From positions 45,782,626 to 45,846,625 of the forward strand of contig OY294044.1 of the NCBI GenBank assembly GCA_958510825.1: a stretch of 64,000 nt of DNA, given 5' to 3'. Made by a program: the position numbers and the translations under genes. The notes beneath the pieces are model-generated. The model was not told the DNA's origin, made no database searches, and saw only the letters and a list, made by a program, of their open reading frames with translations. Positions 10,836-22,125 of the stretch are shown in pieces; the stretch's first letter is position 1; the number at the start of each line of letters is the position of its first letter. Source of the stretch: Brachypterus glaber (Eukaryota > Arthropoda > Insecta > Coleoptera > Kateretidae).

Positions 10836-11655
10836 CTTTTTCTTGTGTCCGACCGAAACTGCTTTTTAGACCGAAACCGAAACCATTTGAAATTACAATG
10901 TAATTTTAAAAAGTTTCTGTAGTTATTACATAGTCATGGATTTTTGGTTTAAATGTTATTTTATGGACACATTTTGCTATTACAGAAATCACCAAAAAAA
11001 ATTGTCCAGTTTATTTTTGTACAGATTAAATTTAAAGTGAGGTGACTTGACATTTTAATAGTGTCAAAAAAATTACTGACCTATTGACAAAATATAATTT
11101 TAGTCTGGTATATTTGAAAGAATAATGCCTCTATATTTAATGTAAACATTAAATTAAGAATTGCAACGGAGGAGTTGCGTTCCGTACGCGGAACCGGCAA
11201 CAAGTCTACGGCGCGATTGGTAATTCATTTAACGGTGTTTAGTCACAGCCAGACTATTTTATGTTAAAATGTGATTGTTATGAAAATATCTATACTGCGA
11301 AACCGTTCTACATATTTAAATTGAATATTTGATGTTTGTGATGTACTTTTGTGGGTTAACCAAGTTTTTTTTTGTGAGGTTATGTTAATAAGAAATTATT
11401 GCCGATTTTTTGTGGAGCAGCGGTTACTAACCAAGTTAGGGGAATATGTATTTCTCTCTCTTTTTAATTCATCAATTAAACAGAGAAAGATTAACATACT
11501 GGTTAACCGGCGTTACCACAAAAAATTGACTTATATTTAGTTGAAACGATTAGAGAGACTCGCTTCAAGTCTCTAATACTTGTACCTGGTCAAAAAGAAC
11601 GAGAGTGTAGACCATTAAGTCCTTTTGGGTCACTTTAATTTAGTGTCTAAAAGGA
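10836..11655. other. Non-coding stretch, no clear element
   Basis: AT-rich. A short GC-richer patch at 11161-11220 contains inverted GTTCCG and CGGAAC. Inverted GTTAACC motifs lie at 11353 and 11502. Nothing could be delimited. Confidence 0.5.
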
Positions 11656-11821
11656 AAATTTGAAGAAGAAGAAGAATTAAAACTCATCTGGAAAATGGCC
11701 GAAATGTGGCGGATTTTGCTTTAGAGTTTGGTGTAAGTGAAAGAACAATGGCGATTTCTCCCGTTAGATTAGACAGGGACAAAAGTTCTACCCAAAAGGG
11801 ATAGAAGACATACATACACTA

Positions 11822-11899
11822 CCACTTCCACCCAACCAAACAAATTCTGTATTTGTTCTTTGTTGAACAAATACAATATTTACTTGGCCGAGCGAAAAG
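11822..11899. mobile_element. Small TA-flanked palindrome, diverged copy
   Basis: Imperfect palindrome around CAAATTCTGTATTTGTTC with TA at both edges. It is a diverged relative of 12012-12091. Confidence 0.5.
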
Positions 11900-12011
11900 T
11901 ACAACTAAATTATTTTTATTAAAGAAATTACTGGCGCCATCTAAATTTTAGTAGAATTATCTTATTCTACAGATTCACATTAGCTATGTTCGTTCGTGCC
12001 GCTTAGTGCTA

Positions 12012-12091
12012 CACTTTCCGGCCAACCAAATAAATACTGTATTTGTTGTATGAAAAACAAATACAGTATTTATTTGGTTGGCTGGAAAGTG
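12012..12091. mobile_element. 80-bp TA-flanked palindromic MITE
   Basis: CACTTTCCGGCCAACCAAAT at the left pairs with ATTTGGTTGGCTGGAAAGTG at the right; the arms are nearly perfect and the loop is about 11 bp. TA dinucleotides at 12010-12011 and 12092-12093 fit a Tc1/mariner target duplication. A half copy lies at 32758-32805. Confidence 0.7.
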
Positions 12092-12488
12092 TAGCTCAAA
12101 TGAGATAGAGATAGGGTAGACGTCTTTTGTTTCATAATTCTAGTTGTAGAGAGCTCCATTAAAAGAATTATAACAAAATAGCTGGCTAAAGGTACTATGT
12201 CAAGGGCTGTGGGCTCAGTTAGAAGAAAAGGTAGTGGTGCTGAAGATGATGAGCAGAGAAAATCCTCTTGATAATGCAAGAGATGCTATGCAACAAAGTT
12301 ATTTCCCGGCTTCCCACAGAACTGCTGTACTGTGGATCAAAGATTCTGAGCTAAAAAATTGTTATGTGGCTCGCAAGCCACTTGTTTTAAATAATCATAA
12401 AGAGCAAAGAGTGGGTTTCGCTTTGCAACATTTGGGAAAAGATGATTTGTGGAATAATGCTGTTTTTTCAGACAATACAATACATTAA

Positions 12489-13084
12489 GATTTACAATTT
12501 TTTTTAGTAATTAAATAATATGATACATTTGTAAAAAAAAAATAAATAATGATAAATAATGTAAGAGTGTTCATTGAACTAAGGACTGAGACAGTGGTAG
12601 AGAAGGGTGTCGTCTCTTTGGATTATTTGTGTATAGTTTATCCATATTTCCGTTGTTTTCACTGAATTTTTTTCTTAGTCTTGTAAGTCTGTTACCAATA
12701 GGTTCTATACCAGTTTTCGCATGTAAAAGGTTGTTGGTCAGATTGTGTAATGGGTTCATAGGGTTCCTCATTCTTGTAATTGCTCTTAAAGCCTTTCTTT
12801 CTGTTACCTACAGTTTGTTTAGAGTAGTACGCCGAAGGTTGCATGTGAGAGGGACACTGTACTCTAGGAATGGAGTGTGTTTTATATTTTTGAAATAATT
12901 GTTATAAAACATTGCATTTTTATGGTAAATTCAGTTAACCTATAAATTTTTAATTTAACAACTTCATTTAAATAAATATAACCTAATTTAAATAGTTGTA
13001 TTTAAGCAGCACAAAATTAGTAAAAATGACGTTAATATTTATGAGAAGAGGACAATTTTGCGGCACATTCTGTAAAATTACACT
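12489..13084. other. Non-coding stretch
   Basis: The minus-strand frame at 12571-12771 (HAKTGIEPIGNRLTRLRKKF) looks protein-like and could be the tail of a retroelement protein, but I cannot assign it. The remainder is AT-rich with no element visible. Confidence 0.35.
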
Positions 13085-13149
13085 AGGCAACAAATCGCAA
13101 CTTTTTTTTGCCCCGATCGGAAATTTTCAAATTTTTTTTTGCGAATTTT

Positions 13150-13700
13150 TGCGTTTTATGACGTTTTATGTCGACATAAATCAATTTCAAGCAAAAAAAA
13201 AATTGTCGGTCGATCGGTCTGTCCGGGAAATCTTGTAAGCACGATAACTTAAGAACGCTTTAAGCTAGAGACTTGAATTTTGGCATACAGGTATGTTACC
13301 AAAAGTTCTCGCTCGGGATTGTTTTTGGTGAACATTGGCGACAAGGGGGGCAAAAATGGGGAAAAATACATTTTTTTTAGAAAAAATTTAAAATTGCTAT
13401 ATAGAGGTTTTTAAGGTTGCTGAAATTGAATCTGATGATAAAATTTCTCTAACTCCACCCCCGAGGGGGTGAGGGGGTAAATATTTTGAAATGTTTTCCA
13501 AATTTTCGTGAAAATTTGTAGATAGGGGTTTTTGAGGTTGATAAAAATGAATCTTGAAATATATTTTTTGAAACCCACCCCCTTAGGGGTGGGGGGTGAT
13601 TTTTGTGAAAATTGGTATATTGACGTTTTTGAGGTTGCTGGAAGTGAATCTGATAATAAAAAATCTATTTTACGCGCAGGTGGTAAAATGGGAAAGCTTT
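13150..13700 (+). repeat. Complex repeat with three degenerate tandem units
   Basis: A GTCGGTCGATCGGTCTGTCCG lead is followed by ACGATAACTTAAGAACG, then three units of about 110-120 bp. Each unit has TTTTTGAGGTTG (or TTTTTAAGGTTG) and GAATCTGAT, and two have complementary GGGGGTG and CACCCCC patches. Repeats of this general layout are common in insect genomes, but the family is not named here. Confidence 0.6.
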
Positions 13701-14058
13701 TTTAGTGGCAGTGTATTTTAAATTTTAGTACAGGCAATTATGCTAATTTAAAAATAATTTATAAAAAAAATATTGCGTATTTTTTTTTTCGTTCTATTTT
13801 AAAGGTTCTACATCATAAAAATGTTACTTGATTACATAAGGACCGTATTACATTATTTCTAGTTTATTTTTGACGCTTAACTTGCTCCCTTAGAGGGATG
13901 ATCTCCTCACCCCCACCCCTACTTGGTTGTGTCACAGGATCCATTTTTTAAAAATATTTGTTTTGCTAGTATCCCTATTTTTTTACCTTTGAATTTAAAG
14001 TTTTTGTAATAATTTTAAACATTATGCTATTTAATGAATAGCAATAGAATTCACTTAC

Positions 14059-14248
14059 GCGATGATACTTGACTCTATCGTCATCCCCGAGTTGCTCGCC
14101 ATCTACGTATCCAGTTTCCGTGATAATAACCTCTGGGTTATTGTACCCGTTTTTTATGTAATTCAAGATGGCTTTCATACTCCATGAGCAATTTCTTGTG
14201 AACCCATGACCTGAGGGCCAATCGTCAGGTTGGTAGCCAGTTCTATTG
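14059..14248 (-). CDS. Internal exon of a glycoside hydrolase family 1 (beta-glucosidase-like) gene
   Basis: GH1 enzymes cleave beta-glycosidic bonds of glucosides; in insects they act in the gut, and some act on plant defence compounds as myrosinases. The exon is bounded by acceptor TTTTTAG (minus strand) and donor GTAAGT. It keeps one frame for 63 codons and starts one base into a split codon. It reads DDWPSGHGFTRNCSWSMKAI and then NNPEVIITETGYVDGEQL, ending DDDRVKYHR. IITETG aligns with the GH1 nucleophile motif I-T-E-N-G: the catalytic Glu is kept, but the next Asn is Thr. No other exon is found in the window, so neighbours lie in distant introns or this is an orphan. Confidence 0.75.
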
Positions 14249-14679
14249 CTAAAAAGTAATTTAAATTTGATTATGCTACAAAAATAAAAAAAAAAGGAAA
14301 TAGAAAAAAACAAAGAAGGACGTACTGAAATAAATTCGATTATTATATGATTAGTGAAACGAAAATAGTATATCCAAGGCTGAAAAATACTGTTTTTAGG
14401 GCGATTACGGAGATTGCCATCCGAGCTCGGAGAGCAGATGTAACATTTTAATTAATAAATTTGTATTTTTGACAAAAAAGGTTCATATGTCATCAGCTTC
14501 AATATCAATCAAAGTTGACTAAAAAAAAAGTCCACCTCTAAAAGAAACAACCACCAACCAGTTTGGAGCTCAATTGAGCCATAAAATAAACCCCATCACT
14601 CCAAAAACCGGAAGTAGCAAGTTGGCGCCCATCGACTTCGGGCCAAGTTCGCCCAGCCCTTCCGTTGGCCCTGCAGATG

Positions 14680-15478
14680 CACGGTGGTCCCAGAAAAAAA
14701 AGTGACAAAAGTCTGCTTTTATGCATAGGGCCATTTTTTGCACCGCTGATTACGAAAAAAATTCATAAAAAAAATTAAAAAAAAAAAAAAATCGACATTA
14801 GGGTGGTTCAAATTTTTTAAAAATGTCCGATTAAGCTGAAATTTGTCATAAAGGCTTCTTTTATTAATATTAATACAGACCAATACCCAAAAACTTAAAA
14901 TTCAAAATGGCGAAATAAATATGGCCGATCTATTTTTAAAATGTTGCCAAAATTAACGAAAATAAGGCACACAAAAATTGAGAGATTCAACACAATCTGT
15001 TATGGGTTATTTTCCTTATATATACTACTAATTATTGTAAAAATTTCATGATTTTCTACTGGCTTGTATTTTTTTTAAATTAAAAAAAAAACGAGCCAGT
15101 AGAAATTCATGAAATTTTCACAGTAATTAGCAGTATGTACAAGAATAATAACCCATAATAGATTGGGTTGAATCTCTCAATTTTTGTATGCTTTGTGAAT
15201 TATTTTCGTGAATTTTGGCAAAATTATAAAAATAAATCGGCCATATTTATTCCGCCATTTTGAATTTTAAGTTTTTAGGCAAAGTCCGTATTAATATTAC
15301 CAAAAGAAGCCTTTATGCCAAATTTCAGCTAAATCGGACCTTTTTCAAAAAATTTGAATCACCCTAATGTCGCAATTTTTTTTTATTTTTTCACTATTTT
15401 TTTCGTAATCAGCGGTGCAAAAAATGGCCCTATGCAAAAAAGCAGACTTTTGTGACTTTTTTTTCTGGGACCACCGTG
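14680..15478. mobile_element. 799-bp palindromic element with Transib-like ends
   Basis: Both ends read CACGGTGGTCCCAGAAAAAA going inward. The two arms, about 390 bp each, are complementary to a centre near 15085 (AAAATTTCATGA, GAGAGATTCAACA and GGCCATATTTATT are visible in the arms). A 5-bp direct repeat AGATG flanks it at 14675-14679 and 15479-15483. Transib elements have CAC-led ends related to the RAG signal heptamer and 5-bp duplications. No transposase is present, so the assignment rests on ends alone. Confidence 0.7.
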
Positions 15479-15687
15479 AGATGAAGCGTCCAAAGCTTCT
15501 GGCGTTTGTGTTAATAATTCCTAATATTGTATGCCGGTACTCCTGTTTATAAACTAGTGCATTTTTTCCGAATTCAAACATCACGTAAAATTATAATTTA
15601 TATCCTAGCTGCAGTTTATTTGTATTTAATTTACACAATTTCTGTAAATTTTCCACAAAATATGTGAAAATTTACATTTTTTCTGTA

Positions 15688-15689
<2 letters not shown>

Positions 15690-15731
<42 letters not shown>

Positions 15732-16723
15732 ATAAGAGTTGAGGCTAGGCCTATTAAACTCAAAAAATAAAAAAATATATAATTAGCTTAAAAAGCAGAG
15801 ACTAAAAGATATACTAATTATGCATCAATATTAAACAAAAAATTGTCCAAGCGGTTTTTAAAGGCGGTAACAGAGGGCGCATTCACTACATTTTCTGGCA
15901 GAGAGTTCCAAGTGTCAAATATGCGATTATTTAAAAAGCTTCTTCTGTGTCTGGAACGGGTAAATTTTTGTCTTAACTTGAGACTGTGCCCACGGAGACG
16001 ACGATCCTCATTTAGAGTAAACATTTGACGTAAGTCCAAACTAAACTGGTCATGTAAAATCCGATAATTAAAGAGCCACGTGTAAGTCTATCAGCCTCAG
16101 ACGGAAGTCTAAATATTCTTAGACGGTCAGAATATGTGGGCCTGTTTCTACCATATGGTATGGTTTTGAAAACACTTTTTTAAATAAAATCAGATTCCTC
16201 TTCGATTTGTTGCAAATTGAGGTTATGTGGGCCGTCCAAGAGAGGTCACTAGTAATGAACACACCTAAGTCAGTATACTGATCCACTTTTTGTAAGGGAA
16301 TATTACTTAAAAAATAGTCAAACTTGGGGTTACACTTGCCTATATGAAGCACTACGCATTTGGCAAAGTTTAGAGGTATTAGCCATTTTTCGCTCCATTC
16401 AAACACTAAATTTAAGTCTTGTTGTAGAAAGAAGTGCTCTGTAAGGGGGTTCCCATAAAATTTCGAATCATCGGCGAATAAAGAACTCATGCAGTATAGA
16501 AGACGTGGAAGATCCGAAGTATATATTAAAAATAGTAAAGGACCTAGCACTGACCCTTGAGGTCACCACTTATTACAGCAAGAAATTGTGAAAAAGACAG
16601 TCCAACTTTGACGCGAAATGTTCTGTTCAGTAAAAATCCATTAATCCATTTTAACAGCAAACCTCTTATACCAAAATGGTTCAGCTTATTTCTTAGACTA
16701 TTTTTATGATGGAGTAAATCACC
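15690..16723 (-). pseudogene. 5'-truncated non-LTR retrotransposon relic 1 (reverse transcriptase)
   Basis: From 5' to 3' on the minus strand: palm region NKLNHFGIRGLLLKWING, then PQGSVLGPLLFLIYTSDLP, then the catalytic FADD motif in LFADDSKFYG. The thumb and C-terminal part follow, with TWNSLPENVVNAPSVTAFKN at 15818-16039. One base is lost in the codons preceding PQGS, which breaks the frame, and the C-terminal piece is in another frame. Homology stops near 16723. The (TAA)n tail marks the 3' end. It is inactive; the exact clade is not determined. Confidence 0.85.
15691..15729 (-). repeat. (TAA)n tail of the non-LTR relic
   Basis: ATT trinucleotide run on the plus strand, just downstream of the minus-strand reverse-transcriptase relic. 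Non-LTR elements often end in such tails. Confidence 0.85.
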
Positions 16724-16994
16724 TGTAATGCGGTTAGATATTTCACGTCTTTGGGGTCACACGCTACGTCGCTGTTTTGACGTTTAGCAACGAAGCCGGG
16801 ATTTACGTGAGTGATTTTGTCCCAGATGCTTTCGCCTTTGCCTTTAAGGAAAATGTAAAGCCAGTGATTAAATTTTACGCTAGACAACACAAATATATAG
16901 TATCTGTTATAATTAAAATAATTATAATTAAAGAGTATTTATTATTATTTTTTGATAATCTTTAATAGTCGGCATAAGTTTGGCATAAGTTTAA

Positions 16995-17323
16995 CACGTT
17001 AAGCGCCACAGCAGACACCGGTGTCTGCATCATATGCCCTTTACAGGGCTGTCTAAGTCAATAGACAGTTATTTTTAATTTTTTTTTATATTTTTCATAT
17101 TTTATTTAGTTTATACAGTATATTTTAATATATTTAGATAAAAATGATGCAGGGTATATGGCACGAGTATGGAAGATTATGGAGGAGCAGTTAGAAGCTT
17201 TGAAATTTTGATAACCAAGATTGTGGTGTAAAATACCTTAGAAAAGGTGCCTAAATGAGTATAAATAAATACTAATACTAAAATACTATGGCAGACACCG
17301 GTGTCTGCTTGGCGCTTAACGTG
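16995..17323. mobile_element. piggyBac-like TTAA-flanked MITE, 329 bp
   Basis: The ends CACGTTAAGCGCCA and TTGGCGCTTAACGTG are inverted and bracketed by TTAA at 16991-16994 and 17324-17327. Each end also carries the perfect palindrome GCAGACACCGGTGTCTGC. TTAA duplication is the hallmark of piggyBac-type transposition. The interior is AT-rich and non-coding. Confidence 0.75.
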
Positions 17324-17352
17324 TTAAGAGGTTCGACCGCTTTTAAATTTAA

Positions 17353-17531
17353 CCCTGCACGCACACGCTGGGGTCTTAGATACCCTAGCACTGTTATTTA
17401 GCTAATATTTTTGTATTTTTATATTTATTTATATTTTCAAATAAAATTATTTAAAACATTTTTTAATAGGAAAAAATATAAAAACAAATATTACTAATTT
17501 GTTTTCTATAAATAAGTGTGACCGTGTAGGG
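17353..17531. mobile_element. piggyBac-like TTAA-flanked MITE, 179 bp
   Basis: The left end CCCTGCACGCACACGC and right end GTGTGACCGTGTAGGG are imperfect inverted repeats. TTAA lies at 17349-17352 and 17532-17535. It sits 29 bp from the previous TTAA-flanked element and has different ends, so it is a separate insertion. Confidence 0.65.
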
Positions 17532-17752
17532 TTAATCAGGGGCATTTAAAGTTCAAGATGACATACAAATATTATATTTTCTTTAATTATAATCTAATTT
17601 AATTAATTTTTAGATTTTTATGTATATTTTTGAATCCTTAAAACGAATTTGAAATTCAATCGTAAGCTGCTAAAACATGACATAATTTCAGTGCTAATGC
17701 AGTCAGATAGAATGTTTAAAATTATTTTAAATACAGTGACAAAACTCTGGGG

Positions 17753-18055
17753 GATTTGCCTGGTGTGCATACGAGGCTACCAAAATTGTTGACTTTTTTG
17801 ACAAACTTTTGCACTTTTTTTTATTTTTTTGTAAATTATTTATTTATAACATGCTTAACACAAATTTTTAATTGCATTTAAAAGTTTATAAAAAAAATAG
17901 ATTTTTAGTCAATTTTTTTATTTATCAAGTATAAAATTGAATAAAATGGTGCACTTGGTGCCTTTTTCAGCGAATTTTTTAATTAAATTGTTTTATCAAA
18001 TTAGGAGCTTTTTCAACTTTGGCGTCATTTTGACGCACATACCAGGCTAAAAAAT
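17753..18055. mobile_element. Possible inverted-repeat element
   Basis: TTTGCCTGGTGTGCATAC at the left and GTCATTTTGACGCACATACC, then AGGCTAAA, at the right are imperfect inverted repeats. The interior is AT-rich and non-coding. No duplication was found. Confidence 0.4.
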
Positions 18056-18184
18056 CTATTTTTGCCATAGAGTAGATCTTACCCACAACTTGTATTAGTT
18101 ATACTTTTTTAATTTGAAACATTGCCATGATTAAATTATTTTAGAATTCATAATCAGATTCTGATCTGTTGGCTTCTGATCATA

Positions 18185-18265
18185 GTCGCCGACTGCGGGA
18201 AGGCCCGGGGGCCATGGCGCCCCTGAACTAATTACAGGGGGAGCCCCCCCCTGGAAAGTTGTTTA
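18185..18265 (+). repeat. GC-rich patch with short palindromes
   Basis: GGGGCCATGGCGCCCC and CAGGGGGAGCCCCCCCCTGG stand out sharply from the AT-rich surroundings. Function is unknown; it could be the core of a degraded element. Confidence 0.4.
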
Positions 18266-18269
18266 TACT

Positions 18270-19300
18270 CATAATAAATCTTCGAATTCATAAAAATTTT
18301 AACCTGTGGGAATAAAATTTTCATATATTTTTGTAAAGTTCCAAATTATAAAACTGGGTAGGTACTTGAACCTCATATTAAAAAAAAACTTTCTCCTGCG
18401 GCGCTAAGGATTTCTTGCATTTTTATAAAAAAATAACTTTTTTAAAACTAAAATAAACCATAAAATTTGTACAATTTCCATGTTTTAATTTAAGATTGTA
18501 AAGCTTTTTAATGTACCCATTCGCAAAAAAAAATTGCCTTTTTTACAGATTTAATTGTTTAATGTTTTAAAATTAGAACTTATTGCATATCTGGTCAATT
18601 TTTTGAATTTTGGCGGTTGCGCCATATTTTTAAATTTATTTTTGTCTGTATTGGATACACTGTAAACATCTTTAAAAAGCTCTGTGATAGGGGAATAATC
18701 ATGATTGAGCTACGACTATATAAGTATAGGGTATACCCTGTACAAACAATAATAAAATAAAACTGCTTTTAACATGAATTAAAATTTGCGGTGAATGAGT
18801 ATATTTTTTTCAAATTTACCCCCCCCCAGACTGATTTCGTGGATTTTATATATTTTTGTATTTAAAAATTATTTGGGCCCCCTCTGGGATTTTGAAAAGT
18901 CGGCCTATGCTTCTGATTATAATTATCTAAAGACATTGCTGCAGCAAAGCAAAGCTATAGCTACCAACAACTTTGTGTCCAGCAATATAATACAAACATG
19001 ATATATTCAGTTAAACTATATTTATTTATCATATTGTACGAGATATTGTATATGGTAGTATATTGTTATTAATTTCAGTTCCTTTCAGTATTATCCTTCG
19101 GTATTACATATTTAAATTGTATTATTCTATAAATGGATGCATAACTTTCCATTATTAGTAATTGATCGAATCCGATTTAGCTATTATGTACGTATACAAA
19201 TTGTTTGCTATATAACGTCAGATTTGCGTCACAATACAATGCGATTTAAACCTAAATGGATTTTTATAAAAAAAATATACCGGGTGAGATTTATTTATGT
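18270..19300. other. Non-coding stretch
   Basis: AT-rich with no open frame of note. CTGCGGCGCTAA at about 18395-18407 matches, inverted, the GCGCCGCAGG motifs at 37995 and 38470. A C-run lies at 18821-18828. Confidence 0.4.
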
Positions 19301-20010
19301 CTACCCCTAAAATTAAGATTAATTTTCATTCGATAAAAACGATTTATATAATTTTACATTGGCTATGAAATGAGGGATTTAATTTTTTGTTTCACTTCCG
19401 ATTTAGCCGGAAGTGGTATAAATATGTTCTTTTTTAATAAAACACCCTGTAATTTTTTATTTTGAATTCAGCCGAAAATTCTATGTACATATAAAAACCC
19501 GATTGTATTTTTTTACTTTTTTTTTCGTTTTTTTTTTATCGTATAAAAACAAGATATACCTATATAATTTATCTTCTTTTTACTTAGTTAATCTTTAAAG
19601 TATATCATAAATCTGGAATAAGAAAAATAGCGGAAAAATACTCTACAAATAAAGTTTACATGGAGTTCAGGGCAAAAACCAATTTTTTTTTATCTTTAAT
19701 TCGCTGTCACTGATCAAATTTTTATTTAATATTATTTTTATATATTTTTTAAGCTTAAGTAAGTAAAAACAAGGTAAATTATGTGGATTTTGTTTTAATA
19801 CGATAAAAACGAAAATGAAGAAAAAAGGTAAGAAAAAAACAATAAAATTGTTGGCTGAATTCAAAAATGTAAAAAACTACAGGGTATTCCATTAAAAAAA
19901 ACATATTTATGCAATTTCCGTTGAAACCGGAAGTGAAACAAGAAAAACTAAATCCGCCATTTTATGGCTAACCTAAAATTATATAAAATTTTCGTTTTAA
20001 CCGAATGAAT
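19280..20010. mobile_element. Foldback element with about 150-bp arms
   Basis: The left arm 19310-19480 and right arm 19855-20010 are complementary, including CACTTCCG...CCGGAAGTG, ACACCCTGTA against TACAGGGTAT, and CATTCGATAAAAACG. The middle is also partly inverted. A single terminal copy recurs at 22028-22125. Confidence 0.65.
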
Positions 20011-20026
20011 ATTTCGGTTTCGAAAA

Positions 20027-20463
20027 CGTTACGCCGCATTACAGAGGGGGTACCTCCTCTGTGGTTGTAATTAAAAATGTTACGTAACACTTACAAAATT
20101 ATAAACTTATAAAATGTTTATTGGATCACGTTTTTAACAATGATCTAGGCCCAAGATACGAATTCGTCGCAAATTTTAGGGCACACATAACCAATGATAA
20201 TAACCGGTTTTCGCTTAATCGGTTGCGGAAATTACCTCAGACCGGGTTTTGGTTAAAACACGGAAGCAATAACCGGTTAAAGACCGGTTTAAACCTTTTA
20301 GCAAAATTCCCTTACAATTTTTTTACTTTTTGTAAGAAAAAATGTTACGTAACAAATGGGAGGGAGGTGGGGGATCTTGAAAATATTACGCCGCGTTACA
20401 TGGAGGGGTGGGTATCAAAAATGGCCAAATTTTGCGTTACGTAATACTTGAACGTTCCCTGGT
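20027..20463. mobile_element. Harbinger-like element, left end unclear
   Basis: Ends in TTTTGCGTTACGTAATACTT followed by GAACGTTCCC, the terminus shared with 34685-34809 and 59094-59330. Internal GTTACGCCGC motifs occur twice (20030 and 20387), suggesting a larger relative of the MITEs. No transposase was seen. Confidence 0.5.
20197..20310 (+). repeat. Cluster of AACCGGTT motifs
   Basis: ACCGG/CCGGT words occur six or more times within 110 bp inside the Harbinger-like region. Spacing is irregular. Confidence 0.45.
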
Positions 20464-20604
20464 AGGCACGAAAAGTGTTAAAATTACTTAAAACGCGAAA
20501 TAAAATATTGCTGCCAACAATAAAAAAAAATGATAAAAAACTGTTTATTGGAAAGACGAAAACATTAAAAAAAAAAAACATTTTTTCGGAAAATGAAAAA
20601 AAAA

Positions 20605-20775
20605 TCACACGGTCGGACAGACGAGCATTTTCAAAGTTTCTTATTTTTTGATAAAACGCATTTGTATATAAGAATTTTTTGTCTAGGACGTTTTTTGGCG
20701 ATTTTGGGGATTTTTAAACTACCGTATTACACTACTCTAGCGCTTACGCGCGGTGAATAGTATAATAATAAAAAA
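20605..20775 (+). repeat. Dispersed repeat (CTAGGACGTTTTTTGG family), copy 1
   Basis: Contains CGGTCGGACAGACG, then TTTTGTCTAGGACGTTTTTT, and ends CTCTAGCGCTTACGCGCGG. Related copies lie at 22735-22835 and 53560-53760. Non-coding; the open frames in the copies are incidental. Confidence 0.6.
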
Positions 20776-20852
20776 CAATACACAAAAAATGTTTTTAAAT
20801 AAAAAGATTTAGATACTTGAAAGTGAAAAAACGATCTGGCAAATAGATCATA

Positions 20853-21016
20853 GGGAACAATTTTTTTTCTGGTTGCTGGTAAGGGGAACAAGACTAATTG
20901 TTGTGCTTACCAAATCCTTGAAATTTAGGTTTTGTTTCTGGTAGCAACAAGTTTTGCTGTTGCCCTTGCAAAATTTCTGATTGCAGCAACCAGAAAAGTA
21001 TCTAATTAATAGTTAA
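20853..21016. mobile_element. Hairpin MITE family (CTGGTTGCTG ends), copy 2
   Basis: Left CTGGTTGCTGGTAAGG, internal TTGTTGTGCTTACCAAATCC, right GATTGCAGCAACCAG. The two ends are inverted, and internal TTACCA/TGGTA words add further pairing. Confidence 0.65.
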
Positions 21017-22027
21017 AAATGGACCATTTTTAACTATTAAACCAGATCAACAATAACAAGATCGTCTTTTGAGTGAAGCGATTTATTATAATATTAAAAG
21101 GAATTATATTTATTAATTTTTTAGAAATATATTTTATTATTTTTAAGCTACACCTTTTTGACACTTTTAAAATAAAATAAAAAATAAAATAAAATACGGA
21201 TGCAAAAGGTTAAATAACCCCCAAAACTGTGTAGAAATAATGGTGGTAAATACTTTCGTGAAAACTGGCGTATCGGAGTTTTTGATGTCGCTGAAACTAA
21301 ATTCGGTAAAGTCCACATTTGGCCAAAAGCAGAACAAGTAATTTTTATCAAAAACCATTATTTTTGAACTGAAAATGATAGAGAATGATAAAGAGTCCAA
21401 ACGTATTCGAATCATTAACTAGTTTTCGAAATATTTGAATTTGAAAAATGGCAATTTTTTGGGTGGCTCGATTTTTTTTGCTCTCAAGTGTAGTTTTATT
21501 TTCATTACATTATAAAACAATGTACCTAGAGATACAAAATGTTGTATTTTTATTTCCCGACATTTTTAAGTAAAAACCTTATAATAAATATATAAATTCT
21601 AACTTATTTTATTAGTTTATTGCCATTCATGAAACTACAGTATCTTCTTTGATTCAAGCAGCTTAATGTTGCACGTTATTTTAGTAAATGGCTCAGAATT
21701 CTCACATACCAAAATTAATTTAATTTTTTTGAGTAGTTTCGTGTTTTTTTTTTTTTTTTTAAGAAATGTTATATTTAGCACTAGGATATTTAAAGGCAAA
21801 ACTGAAACAATAACATTTTTATAATTGCATCCACATTTTTTAAACATTTCACCACTATAATCAAATGTTAAGCCTCAAAATATAAAACTATCAAACTGAC
21901 AATAGTATTATTTTTAGTAATTTGTTTCTTTATGTTGGCGTACCAGCGTTGTCAGACCTTAGTGGACCACATCAGAGCCAACTAGATGGTCCAGTAGCGT
22001 TGCCTGGAGGTGAAGGACGCCTTGATT
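21017..22027. other. Non-coding stretch
   Basis: AT-rich. The block at 21245-21310 (TTTCGTGAAAACTGG, GTTTTTGATGTCGCTGAA) resembles one unit of the repeat at 13400-13700. No gene was seen. Confidence 0.4.
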
Positions 22028-22125
22028 ATAGCCAATATAAAATTACATAAACCACCAAAGTTTCATTTTTATCGAATGAAGATTAATCTTAATTTTGAGG
22101 TTGGACATAAATAAAACTTGCCCGG
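22028..22125 (-). repeat. Solo end of the 19280-20010 foldback family
   Basis: Complementary to 19281-19360: ATCGAATGAAGATTAATC and ATAAATAAAACTTGCCCGG match the family terminus. Confidence 0.6.

Larger units (their letters stand above)
11660..12488 (+). pseudogene. Tc1/mariner-like transposase relic
   Basis: Two separated fragments are recognisable. At 11665-11805 the frame reads THLENGRNVADFALEFGVSE, which fits the N-terminal helix-turn-helix of Tc1-type transposases. At 12234-12488 it reads CYVARKPLVLNNHKEQR and ends WNNAVFSDN, which fits the stretch leading to the first catalytic Asp of the DDE domain. Stops, frameshifts and two small palindromic insertions lie between them. The rest of the DDE domain is absent. 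This is a dead copy. Confidence 0.65.
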
